A stretch of 64,000 bases of DNA from Prinia subflava (lineage: Eukaryota > Chordata > Aves > Passeriformes > Cisticolidae), in the NCBI RefSeq assembly GCF_021018805.1, contig NW_026960613.1:1178001-1242000 (forward strand), in the 5' to 3' direction. This document shows positions 22,950 to 32,819 of this stretch, piece after piece. Position 1 is the stretch's first letter. The number at the start of each line of letters is the position of its first letter. A program made the position numbers and the translations under genes. The notes under the pieces were generated by a model. It had not been told where the DNA came from. It ran no database searches and was given only the letters and a program-made list of their open reading frames with translations.

Positions 22950-23870
22950 AAGTAATATCCTCTTTCAAAGGAAGGGGTTACACCCTGTTATTGAGTTCCT
23001 GTTAAAAGCGGGCCTTTTGGAGCCATGTATGTTTCTCTGTAACATTTCTATCCTGCCAGTTATGAAATCAGATGGTGTGGGAGCCGAATTACCTGGGACA
23101 GATCAAAGCTTAGCCCAGGTTCCCTACACGGAGGGAATAAACCTGAGACCTTGGGAGGTGGGATGTTAGGAAGATGCTAAATGAGTCACCCAAAATAAGC
23201 CCCGTTGGTTCAAGACCTTAGACTTATAAGGTCAAGCCCCTGCCCTGTAATCACGATTGGACACCTGTCCCAGGTAAAACCCTATAAAACGCCAGGCTAA
23301 CCATGCCCCCGGGTCTTTGGATGCTGCCTGCTGTCAGATGCATTAAATCGTATCTCTGAGGTGTCCATTGTACCCATCTTATTTATTAGCCACGTGCAAC
23401 GCAGCTGAACTGGGATTGGGGTCGCGGGGATCACCTCCCTCTCGTGACAAGATGGAACCTATAGAATGGTACAGGACCTAAGAATAATGAGACTACTAAA
23501 TCCAGGCACTCCATGGTCCCAGATCCTTATACCATCTTGAATCAGGTTTCCACTATTCAGTACTTGATTTAAGAGATGCTTTCTGGGGATGCCCACTTAC
23601 AGAGCATAGTAAACAGTATTTTGCCTTTGAGTGGGAACAAGAGGGAGAAGGGAAAATAATAAAGACATGAATGATCTTTCCACAGGGATACATGGAAGCA
23701 CTGGTCTTATTTGGGCAAGATATTAAAAGAATTACTCCATCCTTGGGAATTAGATTATTGCAGTATGTGAAGGACTTGCTCCTATCAGGAGAATGGGAGG
23801 AAGTGGTAGGGGAAGCCACTGTGAAATTACTCAATTTTCTGGCTGGAGGATGAGATCTTAGAGTGTCTGA
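22950..23870 (+). pseudogene. ERV reverse transcriptase remnant with mutated active site
   Basis: The RT begins with a gamma-type block (GLLEPCM near 23012 and an ILPV-KSDG equivalent) and is then split by a solo LTR (23076-23449). It resumes with a YSVLDLRDAFWGCPL block and an FPQGYMEAL block. The catalytic YVDD is replaced by YVKD: AAG at 23770-23772. Several stops are present. The enzyme cannot be active. Confidence 0.75.
23076..23449 (+). mobile_element. Solo LTR, 374 bp, ERVK/alpha-type
   Basis: It runs tgtgggagcc to ctcgtgaca, with a perfect 6-bp target duplication agatgg (23070-23075 and 23450-23455). It has cctataaaacg (23281) as a TATA box and gcattaaatc (23341) as a poly(A)-like signal. 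Removing it rejoins the RT remnant of the host ERV, which proves it is the younger insertion. Confidence 0.88.
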
Positions 23871-24403
23871 AGGGAGGGCATAGGTGATGGAGAGAAAGGC
23901 TGAGTGTTTGGGGCCTGTTTTGACTGAAGGCTTGTGGTGTGTTGGCCCAGAGGGGGTTCAGGGAATCTTGGAGGTGCCGTTGTCCAGCACTGAGGGGGAG
24001 CTGTGACAATTTTTAGGATTAATAGAGTATTGCAGGACCTGGATTAAGGACTTTTTATTCTGTGACTTTTTAAACCCAGATAGCCCCAATGTTGTGGTAT
24101 GGACACCAGAAAGACAGCAAAACTTTAGTCACTTGGAAAAAGAATTGGAATTGTATGTGGATGTTAAACAGGGCTGTGCCAAAGGAATTCTAGTGCTAAA
24201 ATGTTTGACCCATTGGTGAGGGGGTAACCCCATTGTTTGCTCTAAGGGTAACTGTGGCTCTGTTGTCTGCAGAATTGTGCAGCCATGGCTTCGATGGTAA
24301 CTGATGGCAGGATTGTTAAAGTCTAGCATCAAGTTCTAAATGGATGACCAGCACTAGACTGTTACAGTATGGAACCTGTTTAATGGAATAGGAGGGTTTA
24401 GAA

Positions 24404-25081
24404 TTGAGAAGCAGGAAAGGGTTTAACCTAGTGTCCTGTTTAACTGGTACTGAGGAAGGAGACCTAAAGGAAACTTGTGACTGTATCCAGGTAACAGATC
24501 TCCAGACCCAAGACAGGGAAGATTTACAGGATACCTCTTGGCCAAATGAGAGAAAGGTGTTTATTGATGGATCTTCAAGAGTAATAGGAGGAAAACGAGT
24601 TACTGGATATGCTATAGTGAATGGAATTGCAAGAAGAGGGGAACCTACCATGCACATGATCAGCATAGACCACAGAATTGTATGCCTTTATAAAAGCCTT
24701 AAAATTATATCAAGGAAAAGTGGTGAATATATTTACAGATTCAAAATATGCATGTGGGATGGTATATGCATTTGGAAAACTGAGGTAAGAGGTTTGTCAA
24801 CTTGCAGGGGGAAAACATTCACTCATGAGAACTCAATTACTTGCCTGTTGGAGGTGGTGATTTTACCAAAAGAGGTAGAAATAATACATGTTAACGGACA
24901 TCAGTCAGGGTACTCAAAAGAGACAATAGGTAAAAAACTGGCCAATGGAGAGGTTCAGAAAGCAGCACTTCTGCCAGAGGTCTCTGGGATTCTCCATTTG
25001 CTCCCTGTGGCTCAGCTGTTGCTGAGGGGAGGAGGGAGTGGTGGTGGTGTCTTTTCCACAAGAGGAGTTGGAGATAATTAA
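24404..25081 (+). pseudogene. ERV RNase H remnant
   Basis: A 225-codon open segment includes VFIDGSSRVIGGKRVTGYAIV, the first RNase H strand with its catalytic Asp at 24566-24568, and later a VNGHQSG block. This domain removes the RNA strand after reverse transcription. It is the longest open piece of this ERV; no start context is implied. Confidence 0.65.
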
Positions 25082-25144
25082 AAGTGGTGGGGCAAAAGAA
25101 AGAGGGGAACATTAATTTACAATGGACAATAAACAGTAGATGCC

Positions 25145-25300
25145 GGGAGCTTTGACCCTGCAAATATTAAAACAACTCCATGGGAGGAGTCATTTGGGCT
25201 CACAAGGATTGGCAGAGACCTTCCTCAAGATGTACTGCTTTGGGTCTTTTGATTTTAGCAAAACGAGCTATTGAGAGGTGCCTGGCTAAAGTTAATAGGA
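25145..25300 (+). pseudogene. ERV integrase N-terminal remnant
   Basis: It reads ILKQLHGRSHLGSQGLAETF, matching the His-His half of the gamma-type integrase zinc-binding module (LH...HLG). The Cys half and catalytic core are absent because ERVL LTR sequence begins at about 25305. Confidence 0.6.
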
Positions 25301-25304
25301 GATA

Positions 25305-25455
25305 ATAACCTCCCACGGGAGGGTCCTCATGCTGGAACAGAGGAAGAGTGTAAGGAGACCTTCTCCTGAGGAATGGCAGAGACAACATGATGGACTGACC
25401 ACAACCTCCATCCCCCTGTGCCACTGGGAGGCAGGGGGAAGAGAAAAAAGGGAGT
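25305..25455 (+). mobile_element. ERVL-type LTR fragment, left part (+)
   Basis: It contains blocks of the plus-oriented ERVL-type LTR (gaggaagagtgtaagga, then ctgaccacaacctccatcccc). It is interrupted at 25455 by a minus-oriented ERVL LTR and continues at 28994 with ggaatgaagttgagcctggg. Confidence 0.6.
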
Positions 25456-25606
25456 TGTTGTGGTTTTACCCCAGCCAGCAGCCAAGCCCCATGCATCCTT
25501 GCTCACTCCCCCCACCAGTGGGATTGTGGAGACAATCAGAAGGATAAAAAGTTTGAAAATTGTGAGTTGAAATAAAGACAGTTTAATAGGGAAAGCCAAA
25601 GCCATG

Positions 25607-26310
25607 TGTCTTGGGTTAGAAAATGTAACCAAAAATGTGTGTTCTATTTTCATGTGTTGAAACCTGTTGGGAGATATTGTTCTTCTCTCCTCCTGCACCC
25701 ATCTTCCTCCTGCACCTAACCTCCTGCACCCATTCTCCCCCTGAACCCATCCTCCTCTGAAGGACATCACCTGTGAATGGGCCATTTAAGGCCTCTCACA
25801 TGACTGACAACATTACTTCATCCCATTGTGAGATGCTCCACCCAGTGGGAGGAGCCAAAGCCTTTCCACCGGCATAAAACCTGCAATCCCAAACACTAAC
25901 ACAGACGGTTTTCTACTGAATTCTCGGACCCATCTCGCCAGCACTGGACCCTTTTTTCTACAGGATCATCTCTACTCCCCAGAACAACATCTGTTACTCC
26001 AGGAAGACTTATTTGGACTTCCAACACCCTGACAACAGGGTGTCAGGTTGTATCTCTGACTCTGTCAGGGTTTTCTAGGACTTTTGGTTGGTTGGTTGGT
26101 TGGTTTTTTGTACTACTGTATTTGTATGTTTCTTTTTTTTTTTTTTTAATATTCCTAGTTAGCAACTGTTATTCCTATTCCCATGTTTTTGCCTGAAAGC
26201 TCCTAATTGCAAAATTGTAATAATTTAGAAGGAGGGGAGTTTTTACATTCTCCATTCCAAGGGAAACTTCAGTTTTCCCTGACAGATACCTGTCTTTCCA
26301 AACCAAGACA
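25607..26310 (+). mobile_element. Solo LTR, 704 bp, nested
   Basis: It runs tgtcttgg to accaagaca, with a perfect 5-bp duplication ccatg (25602-25606 and 26311-26315). TATA-like cataaaacc lies near 25874. It includes a short (GGTT)n run (26089-26108) and a T run. It is inserted in the minus ERVL LTR. Confidence 0.85.
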
Positions 26311-26517
26311 CCATGCATACAAGCAAAGCAAAACAAGGAATTAACTCATCCCTTCCCATGGGCAGGCAGGTGCTCAGCCATCTCCAGGGAGCAGGGCCCC
26401 ATCATGCGCAATGGTTACTTGGAAAGACAAATGCCATCAATCCAAACGTCCCCTCCCTTCTTCCTTCTTCCCTCAGCTTTATATACTGAGCATGATGTCA
26501 TATGGTCTGGAATATCC

Positions 26518-27836
26518 TGCTTAGGCCGTTGTACGGGTGTAAAAGTCTCTAAGGGTCTTACAGCATTTTAGTATTCAAATAGAGTAATTTATTTATATAG
26601 AAGCACACATCGGAAGGCATAAGAGTTCCAAGAGCGGCCTTATTTTACAATCGATTACAAACTTAGGCAAACAAAGTCTAAACAAAACAACAACTAAAGC
26701 ATAGAAATCTCAACACACACAACTCTAATAAGACTATAGGCAAAGCATATCGTTTACAGCCTCAGGGTAAAGCAACCTCTTATTACTGTCAGCATTTTCA
26801 ATCGCTGGGATCGCACTAACAGAGAGGAATCGATCACAATTTTCAGACAGGGATCTCAGCCGCAGGGATCATGGCAACAAAAGGGACCCCAAAATTCCGA
26901 ACCCACACAGAGCCTTCAGCCACAGGGACGCGGACGCAAAGGGAAATCCCGAACTGCGCAGAGTTCCCGTCCGGGGGATCGCGAGGGCAGTGGGGGCCCG
27001 AGTCGCGCAGAGTTCCCGTCCGGGGGATCTCGAGGGCAGTGGGGCCCCGGGTCGCGCAGGGTTCCCGAGGGCAGTGGGGACCCGAGCCGCGCAGGGTTCC
27101 CGTCCGGGGGATCACGAGGGCAGTGGGGCCCCGGGGTCCCTCCCCACACTGAGTCCCCGGCTGTCCCGACCAACGCTCTGGTAGCTAGTGCTGCAGGGGA
27201 AAAGGGGGGACCCCGGGGCCCAGGTCCCTTGGAGCGGGGACCGCGATGTATAATACCTTAAAATCCCGTCTCGGCTCCCTGTCAAGGATCGTTCCTCAGG
27301 TTGCAGAGAATGGAGGTTGGATCGATGGATCGAATTGATCAATCAATCGATGCCTCCACCTCCAACCCTGAGGCTTTTTATCCCAAATTGCAAAATGCAT
27401 ATTCATATTTTTTATCTACACACTAGCCAATCTAAGTACAATTTTAAAGTTCGTAAAACTACGAAAAACAGTATCAGAACCTACGCACATAACATATCTA
27501 TTAACGCAAAACTCTATCTTACTAGCCTAAAGTTCTATCTTGTTATTGTAAAAAACTTCTATCTTAGCATATATGAAAAACTCTGTCTTCTCTACATAAA
27601 GTTCATACGAGTTACAAACAGTAGTCTACTCTATTTTTGTTATGTCTTCACTCTATCGCAAGGCCTGAAACTTGTTACCTCTACCCTAGCAGTTAGGCAC
27701 TTTGAAAAGGTTTAAGGCTTAAATTTCTACTTCATGTGTGTGTGGCTTTATATACTTTAATTTTTCCAAAGGTTTTAACTCAATTTCTCTATTTTTCATT
27801 TTCTGTGGAGGATCCATGGGAACATGGACTCCAACA
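26518..27836 (-). mobile_element. 3' LTR of the ERV remnant, 1319 bp
   Basis: The minus strand starts TGTTGGAGTCCATG right after a purine tract and ends ACGGCCTAAGCA. It is the same family as the solo LTRs at 41691-44005 and 42138-43331. It has a TATA-like element (tttttatccc on plus, about 27378) and AATAAA equivalents near 26590. A GC-rich tandem repeat lies inside. Confidence 0.82.
26955..27135 (+). repeat. GC-rich tandem repeat inside the LTR
   Basis: About three copies of a ~60-bp unit: cgcgcagRgttcccgtccgg, then ggatcNcgagggcagtgggg and a CCCGRGT-like end. One copy is shortened. The sister LTRs at 42700-42960 and 43550-43740 have looser GC-rich repeats in the matching region. Confidence 0.8.
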
Positions 27837-27853
27837 TCTCCCCCTTTCTGTTG
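27837..27853 (-). other. Polypurine tract
   Basis: The minus strand reads CAACAGAAAGGGGGAGA immediately 5' of the LTR start, the standard primer site for plus-strand DNA synthesis. Confidence 0.75.
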
Positions 27854-28655
27854 AAATATAAAAGCTTTCTCAATGGCATTACTAATCATCTGTCAAATAC
27901 ATTGAAGCAAGCAAGGCATCATAATTAATATAATTATTATAATGATTAAAATGCACACTCTTGTTTTTATAAGTTGTCTCATCCATGATGTTAAATTCTA
28001 TCCCTTTAACAGGCTATCTAACTAAAATCCATTTTCAATTTCAGTCTTGGATACTCTTTCCTTAAGTTGTTGTATGTTTTTATGAATAGATTCTGAATGA
28101 TCAGATAAATTCATACAACACATTCATTCAAAATCTTTACATCTATGTCCATGGGCCAATAAAAGATAACCAATAGCAGCCTGGTTTTGCAAAGTGGCAT
28201 GTCTATTAGCTTTGGCATCTGTCAACATATCACTTAATACAAGGGAGGTAGCATTAAATTCTTTGCTCAGCTAACACCTTAAATGATCAAGTTGTCCTAA
28301 AGCTGCAGCCGAACTAAATTGTGGTAATAAAATAGATGTTGCAATTCTTCTCTTATAACCCCAAGATGTAAAATCATCTTGGCAGTTTGGTTTATATTTC
28401 TTAATAGCTCTTTTGTTTCTATTTTTATAAACATTTTTACATTGGGTGTTAGCAGCGTAAGTTTTCCAATACTACAAGGCCCACCCTTAATATAAGCTGG
28501 AATGGCAGGCTAAATTCTATCTCCACAAATAAAAAACATTCCCCGGGGTAGTTGATAAGAAACATTATTAAATTTGGATTGCACTAAAGCAGTATAATTG
28601 CACCAAAAGGTCTGATTTTTGTATATTTCATGATTAGGGGAAACATCTAAACTTT
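27854..28655 (-). pseudogene. ERV env remnant (surface C-terminal part and transmembrane subunit)
   Basis: Minus-strand translation gives a degraded retroviral envelope: a Cys-containing surface-subunit tail, then a transmembrane subunit with a heptad-rich helix (around 28200). An immunosuppressive-domain-like segment (about 28130-28175) runs into a C-X6-CC motif, and a hydrophobic anchor follows near 27920-27980. A stop codon lies inside the C-X6-CC motif and others interrupt the frame, so no functional protein is made. The C-X6-CC pattern is shared by gamma- and alpha-type envelopes. Confidence 0.7.
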
Positions 28656-28746
28656 CTTTATATACTTTAATTTTTCCAAAGGTTTTAACTCAATTTCTCT
28701 ATTTTTCATTTTCTGTAGAAAATCCATAAAAACATAGACTCCAACA
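28656..28746 (-). mobile_element. 5' LTR stub
   Basis: The first 91 bp of the LTR (minus strand), about 90% similar to 27747-27836. It abuts env sequence directly, marking the internal deletion breakpoint at about 28656. Confidence 0.8.
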
Positions 28747-28993
28747 TATCCCTTTGGTCAGTTTGGGTCACTTGTCCCAAGTGTGTCTCCTCCCAACCTC
28801 CCATGCACCCCAAACTTCCTCATCAGTGTGGCAGTATGAAAAGCAGAAAAGGCCTTGGCTCTGTGTAAGCACTGCTCAGCAAAAGCAAAAATATCTCTAT
28901 ATTATCAACACTGTGTTCAACACAAATCCAAAACACAGCCCCATACCAGCCCCTGGGAAGAAAACAAACCCTACCCCAGCCAAAACTAGCACA

Positions 28994-29274
28994 GGAATGA
29001 AGTTGAGCCTGGGAAGAAGGAATGGGTAGAGGGAAGGTGCTTTAAGATTTGGTTTTATTTCTCATTACCCTACTCTGATTTGATTGGCAATATATTAATT
29101 CTATTTACCTAAGTTGAGTCTGTTTTGCCCATGACAATAATTGCTGAGAGATCTCCCTATCCTTAACTCATGAGCCTTTTGTTATATTTTCTCTCCCCTG
29201 TCCAGCTAATGAGGGGGAGTGATAGAGAGGCTTTGGTGGGTGCCTGGCATCCAGCCAAGGTCTACCCACCACAA
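28994..29274 (+). mobile_element. ERVL-type LTR fragment, right part (+)
   Basis: Continuation of 25305-25455: ggaatgaagttgagcctggg, then the conserved 3' part (cagctaatgagggggagtgatagagaggc; gtgcctggcatccagcc) ending acccaccaca at 29274. Confidence 0.75.
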
Positions 29275-29693
29275 AGGAATACAGCCAAACTTAAAACCTG
29301 GAATTCCATCAACACAGCCTTATGCCTGGTACAACAGTAACACACATACTAGCTGTTGCATCTCTAAGACCTCAACTACATCCATAAGTTAAAATGCTCA
29401 GAAACAATTCTAGGTACTTAAGACAACTGCAGTGGAATAATCTATGCCCTCACCACTCACAACAAAGCCCGACGCCAACTTTCAGATACGATCCCTGATG
29501 CATGTCAACATCTAAAGCACATCTAAGAACTGTTTAGGAGAATGCTATCTGTTATCAGCCAGAACTGTACTGCAGATTAGTATTGCAATTCCGCAATCCT
29601 GTTCTAGCAAACAGGAATAGTCCCTGTCACTGCTTTATTTACTGATAGAGATGCACTGTACAAAGAGAGCATCAAAACCCAGGATAATGCTTT
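29275..29693. other. RASA1 intron 21, unassigned
   Basis: No recognised repeat, exon or frame. Confidence 0.45.
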
Positions 29694-30266
29694 TGTACTG
29701 GGCCTGGCTAGGACAGAGGTAATTTTCTTCAGGGCAGCTCATATGGAGCAGTTTTAGATTTTTGACCAAAACAGTACTGATAGCAGACTAATATTATAGC
29801 TTTTGCTGAACGATGTTTATATAGCATCAAGGCTGCCTCTGTTTTTCACTCTGTCCCCCCCAATGAATAGACTGAGGGTGAGCAATAGGCCGGGATTAGA
29901 CAGAACAGGGCAGATGACCTGAACTAACCAAAGAGATATTCCATAACATATAAAGCCATGCTCAGCAATAAAAGGGAAAAGAGGGGGGTTTTATGGGTGT
30001 CAGCCATCTTTTGTTTAGGAATTGGCTGGGCATCAGGCATCAGTCTACACATGGCAGGTAGTATGATTGCCTTTGCATCACTTGTTTAGTTCTATTACAT
30101 TTATCCTTTACTTATTAAACATTCATATATATATTTTGTTTGTTTTATCTTGACCCTCAAATTTTCTTTTTATTCTTTCTTTTCTTTTCTCCCATCCTAC
30201 TGAGGGTGAAGAGGAAAGTGAGCAAGTGACTATGATGCTTTATCTGCCAAACAGGGATAACCCACA
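29694..30266 (+). mobile_element. ERVL-type LTR, plus
   Basis: It starts tgtactgggcctggctaggac and shows the full order of family landmarks: aattttcttcagg, cactctgtccccc, gagatattccata, gctcagcaata, then a 3' end near cccaca. Flanks gcttt and ggttt are only a weak target-duplication match, so the right end is approximate. Confidence 0.7.
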
Positions 30267-30533
30267 ATGGTTTTCTTTATGAAACACTTCAACATTCACT
30301 TCCTCTTATTTTATTTTTTTTTTACTTTAAAACAAGACATTGGGAATAAACATTGTCTGATCTTTAAGAGTGAGAACTGTATGTTGGCTGCCTTAGGGAG
30401 AAAGTCAATTCATTGATATGACTAACATGATTTCACAGTATTCAAATGACTTAATATTTTGCTAAATTAGGCACTAAAGTAAGTTCGTGCCTATTATTAC
30501 ATAAAGCATGATTTCAGTCTGAAGCATAGTCAC

Positions 30534-30601
30534 CTGAGATGATATTAAACATCCTTGGGTTCAGGATAGCAGGACAAATCAGTCGAAGAAAAACAAAGCC
30601 A
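30534..30601 (-). CDS. RASA1: RASA1 exon 21
   Basis: 68 bp between acceptor CCATTTCAG and donor GTGACTAT; split codons on both sides (Ser with exon 20, Asp with exon 22); human residues 897-920. The read is GFVFLRLICPAILNPRMF followed by NIIS, identical to remembered human sequence. It contains the FLR motif, whose Arg (human R903) stabilises the arginine-finger loop, and the PAILNP block that contacts Ras. Catalytic architecture is preserved here. Confidence 0.95.
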
Positions 30602-31190
30602 CTGAAATGGAAAAAAAAAAGAAATTTTATTTTGTTCAATAATAAAGCTATCATAAAATAATGTAAAATTATGTAGTCTTTAGGCATTTAAGTCAGTGTG
30701 GAAATCTCTGTGACATGACAACCAGCCTGTGCTCCATGTTTGTTAATTAAAAATGTCTTGTTACAATTTCAACTATGACAAAAAACCAAAATAAAACCAG
30801 ACATTGATTTCCCAATTAAGGTGAACTTCCGAAACTACCTAGGAAAAGCTTAACTGTAAAGCTATACTGAAGTCTGCAGTCTAAGACCACACTGGCAGTG
30901 TTGCACTGTCTACTACCACAAGTAATTCATCCTACAGCCACTCATTTCCCCAAGCCAACATAAGGAGAGCAAGAGTGCACAGTAACAATGAAACCTCTTT
31001 TGGCAGCAACATGGCCTTAGTTCAGCTTGAACCAATCCATCTCCTAATAACAGTATGTCAGTATCCTAGAAGAATAATACTGGACCAGCTACTTTCTTCA
31101 GAGAAGTAATTGCTGCCACCCAGACAATCTAGAAAGCTAGGGAAAAGTACTCTGACTGCAGAACTAGGAACTTATTAAACAGAAACCCAA
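30602..31190 (-). other. RASA1 intron 20, unique part
   Basis: AT-rich intron with an A-run near 30610; nothing else recognised. Confidence 0.55.
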
Positions 31191-31194
31191 ATTG

Positions 31195-32255
31195 TGTTGG
31201 TTTTGCACGGTCTGGTTCTTGGTAGTGGAGGGAGCACAGAGGTGGCTTCTGCGAGAAGCTGCTAGAAGCTTCTACCATGTCCGGCAGAGTCAATCCCTGA
31301 TGGCTCCAAAGATAGGCGTGCTGTTGGCCAAGGCTGGGCCAATTAGAGATGGTGGTAATGCCTCTGTGATAACATATTTAAGATGAAATCTAAACAAAGT
31401 TTGTGGTGCAGTTTTAATTCTAGCTGAGAAGAGGAGGAGGTGAGAACATGTGAGAAGAACAACTCTGAAGACATCAAGGTCAATGAAGAAAGAGGGAGAG
31501 GAGGTGCTCCAGGCGCTGGAGCCAAAATTCCTCTGCAGGCCATGGTGAGGACCTTGGTGAAGCAGGCTGTCCCCCTGCATGCAGAGATCCACCTGTAGCC
31601 TGTGGGGGAGGAGCCCACACTGGAGCAGGAGGATGCCTGGAGGAAGCTGTGGTCTAGTGGGAGACCCGTGGAGAGAGGGGGTCTACTCCCAGGGTGGAGT
31701 AGCCTGTCCTTGAAGGACTGTACCCTGTGGAAGAGTGACCTATGCTGCAGCAGTTTGAGGCATACTGCTGTCCATGGGATGGACTCATGTTGCAGCCGTT
31801 TTGGGAGGACTGTTACTTGTGAGATGGAGCCATGTTAGAGAAGTTCGTGGAGAACTGTCTCCCATGGAAGGGACCCCATGGTGCAGCAGGGGAACAACTC
31901 CTCTCCCTGAGCAGTGAGAGAAAGCATGGGTGATAAGCTGCCCAAAACCCCACTCCCTGCCTCCCTGTGCTGTCAGTGGGAAGGAGGGAGGGGTTGGGGG
32001 AGGAAGGAAAGGTGTTTTGAAGGGCTTATTTTACTTCTAATTATCCTGATCTGATTTTGTTAGTAATAAATTCACTTTGTATCTCTAAGTTGAGACTTTT
32101 TTGCTCTTGATGGAAATTGATGAGTGTTTTTTCCCAGTCCTTATCTCAACTCATGAACCTCTCGTAATATTTTCTCTCCTCTGTCCAGTTGCAGGGGAGG
32201 GTGAGTGAGCAGCTTTCATGGGTGCCTAGTGTCCAGCCAGTGAAAAACCACAACA
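31195..32255 (+). mobile_element. Solo LTR, 1061 bp (family member 2)
   Basis: It runs tgttggtt to cacaaca, with attg at both flanks (31191-31194 and 32256-32259). It carries agtaataaattcact (near 32063). It aligns along its whole length to 3736-4816 and 32820-33848 but is clearly more diverged from both. Confidence 0.78.
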
Positions 32256-32307
32256 ATTGTCCTTCAGTTAAGCATGAGAAAAAAATCTAACTTTCTGTTG
32301 ACAGCTA

Positions 32308-32350
32308 AAATAAAGTAAAGTAAAGTAAACTAAACTAAACTAAACTAAAC
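32308..32350 (+). repeat. (TAAAG)n/(TAAAC)n short tandem repeat
   Basis: About eight pentamer units: the left ones end in G, the right ones in C, showing a point change that spread along the array. Confidence 0.9.
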
Positions 32351-32819
32351 TATCCATTTCAGGTTAACCATAATTCTGGAAGAGTGCTATAAAATGAAGC
32401 AACATATGAACCAACTAAAACAATCTAACTTGCCTCTCATTTTGTTCAGAGTGCATGGACACTACCAGCAGACTGTTTTTTCACTACAGCAATACCACAG
32501 TTTGACCTCTTACAAAAGAATGGAAGTGGACCTTGCACTACCTTGCTTTTAAGTATACAGTGATGGCATTGTCCATTATTAATTGGAAGTGATGCATGTA
32601 GCAGTGAGGTTAACACACCTTTCATGTGTCCAACACACTTGAATTTCAATATATACTGCTATAGAAGTCTCCTGTTTGTCCAAGAACCATGGATTATGGG
32701 CTGACAAAACACTCCTGGACCAGTGTGAAACAAAAATATTTTCTATGAGATGAATTTAAAGCTATGAGGAAGTAAATAATTTAAGTCATGGCATGTACAT
32801 TAATTTCTCCTATAGATGG
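32351..32819 (-). other. RASA1 intron 20, unique part
   Basis: Ordinary intron sequence between two related solo LTRs; no feature recognised. Confidence 0.5.

Larger units (their letters stand above)
21006..25304 (+). mobile_element. Class I (gamma-like) ERV internal region, gag-pro-pol, decayed
   Basis: Plus-strand order: gag (C-terminal capsid block near 22335-22430), protease (22540-22700), RT (22950-23870, interrupted by a solo LTR), RNase H (24555-24960), and the integrase zinc-binding start (25145-25230). Many frameshifts and stops are present and no env follows. The integrase is cut at about 25305 by ERVL LTR sequence. It lies in RASA1 intron 21, antisense to the gene. Confidence 0.8.
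26518..28746 (-). mobile_element. Minus-strand ERV remnant: 5' LTR stub, env, 3' LTR
   Basis: Flanked by tatcc (26513-26517 and 28747-28751), so both outer ends are intact. In minus order it has 91 bp of 5' LTR start (28656-28746), then env sequence, a polypurine tract, and a full 3' LTR. The rest of the 5' LTR, gag and pol are missing, which implies one internal deletion. It lies within an ERVL LTR. Confidence 0.82.
25456..28993 (-). mobile_element. ERVL-type LTR, minus, split by two insertions
   Basis: The minus strand starts TGTGCTAGTTTTGGCTGGG (28993 downward) and ends ...AAAACCACAACA at 25456. The flanking bases ggagt (25451-25455) and ggaat (28994-28998) fit a 5-bp duplication with one mismatch. 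It is interrupted by an LTR at 25607-26310 and an ERV remnant at 26518-28746. Confidence 0.75.
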
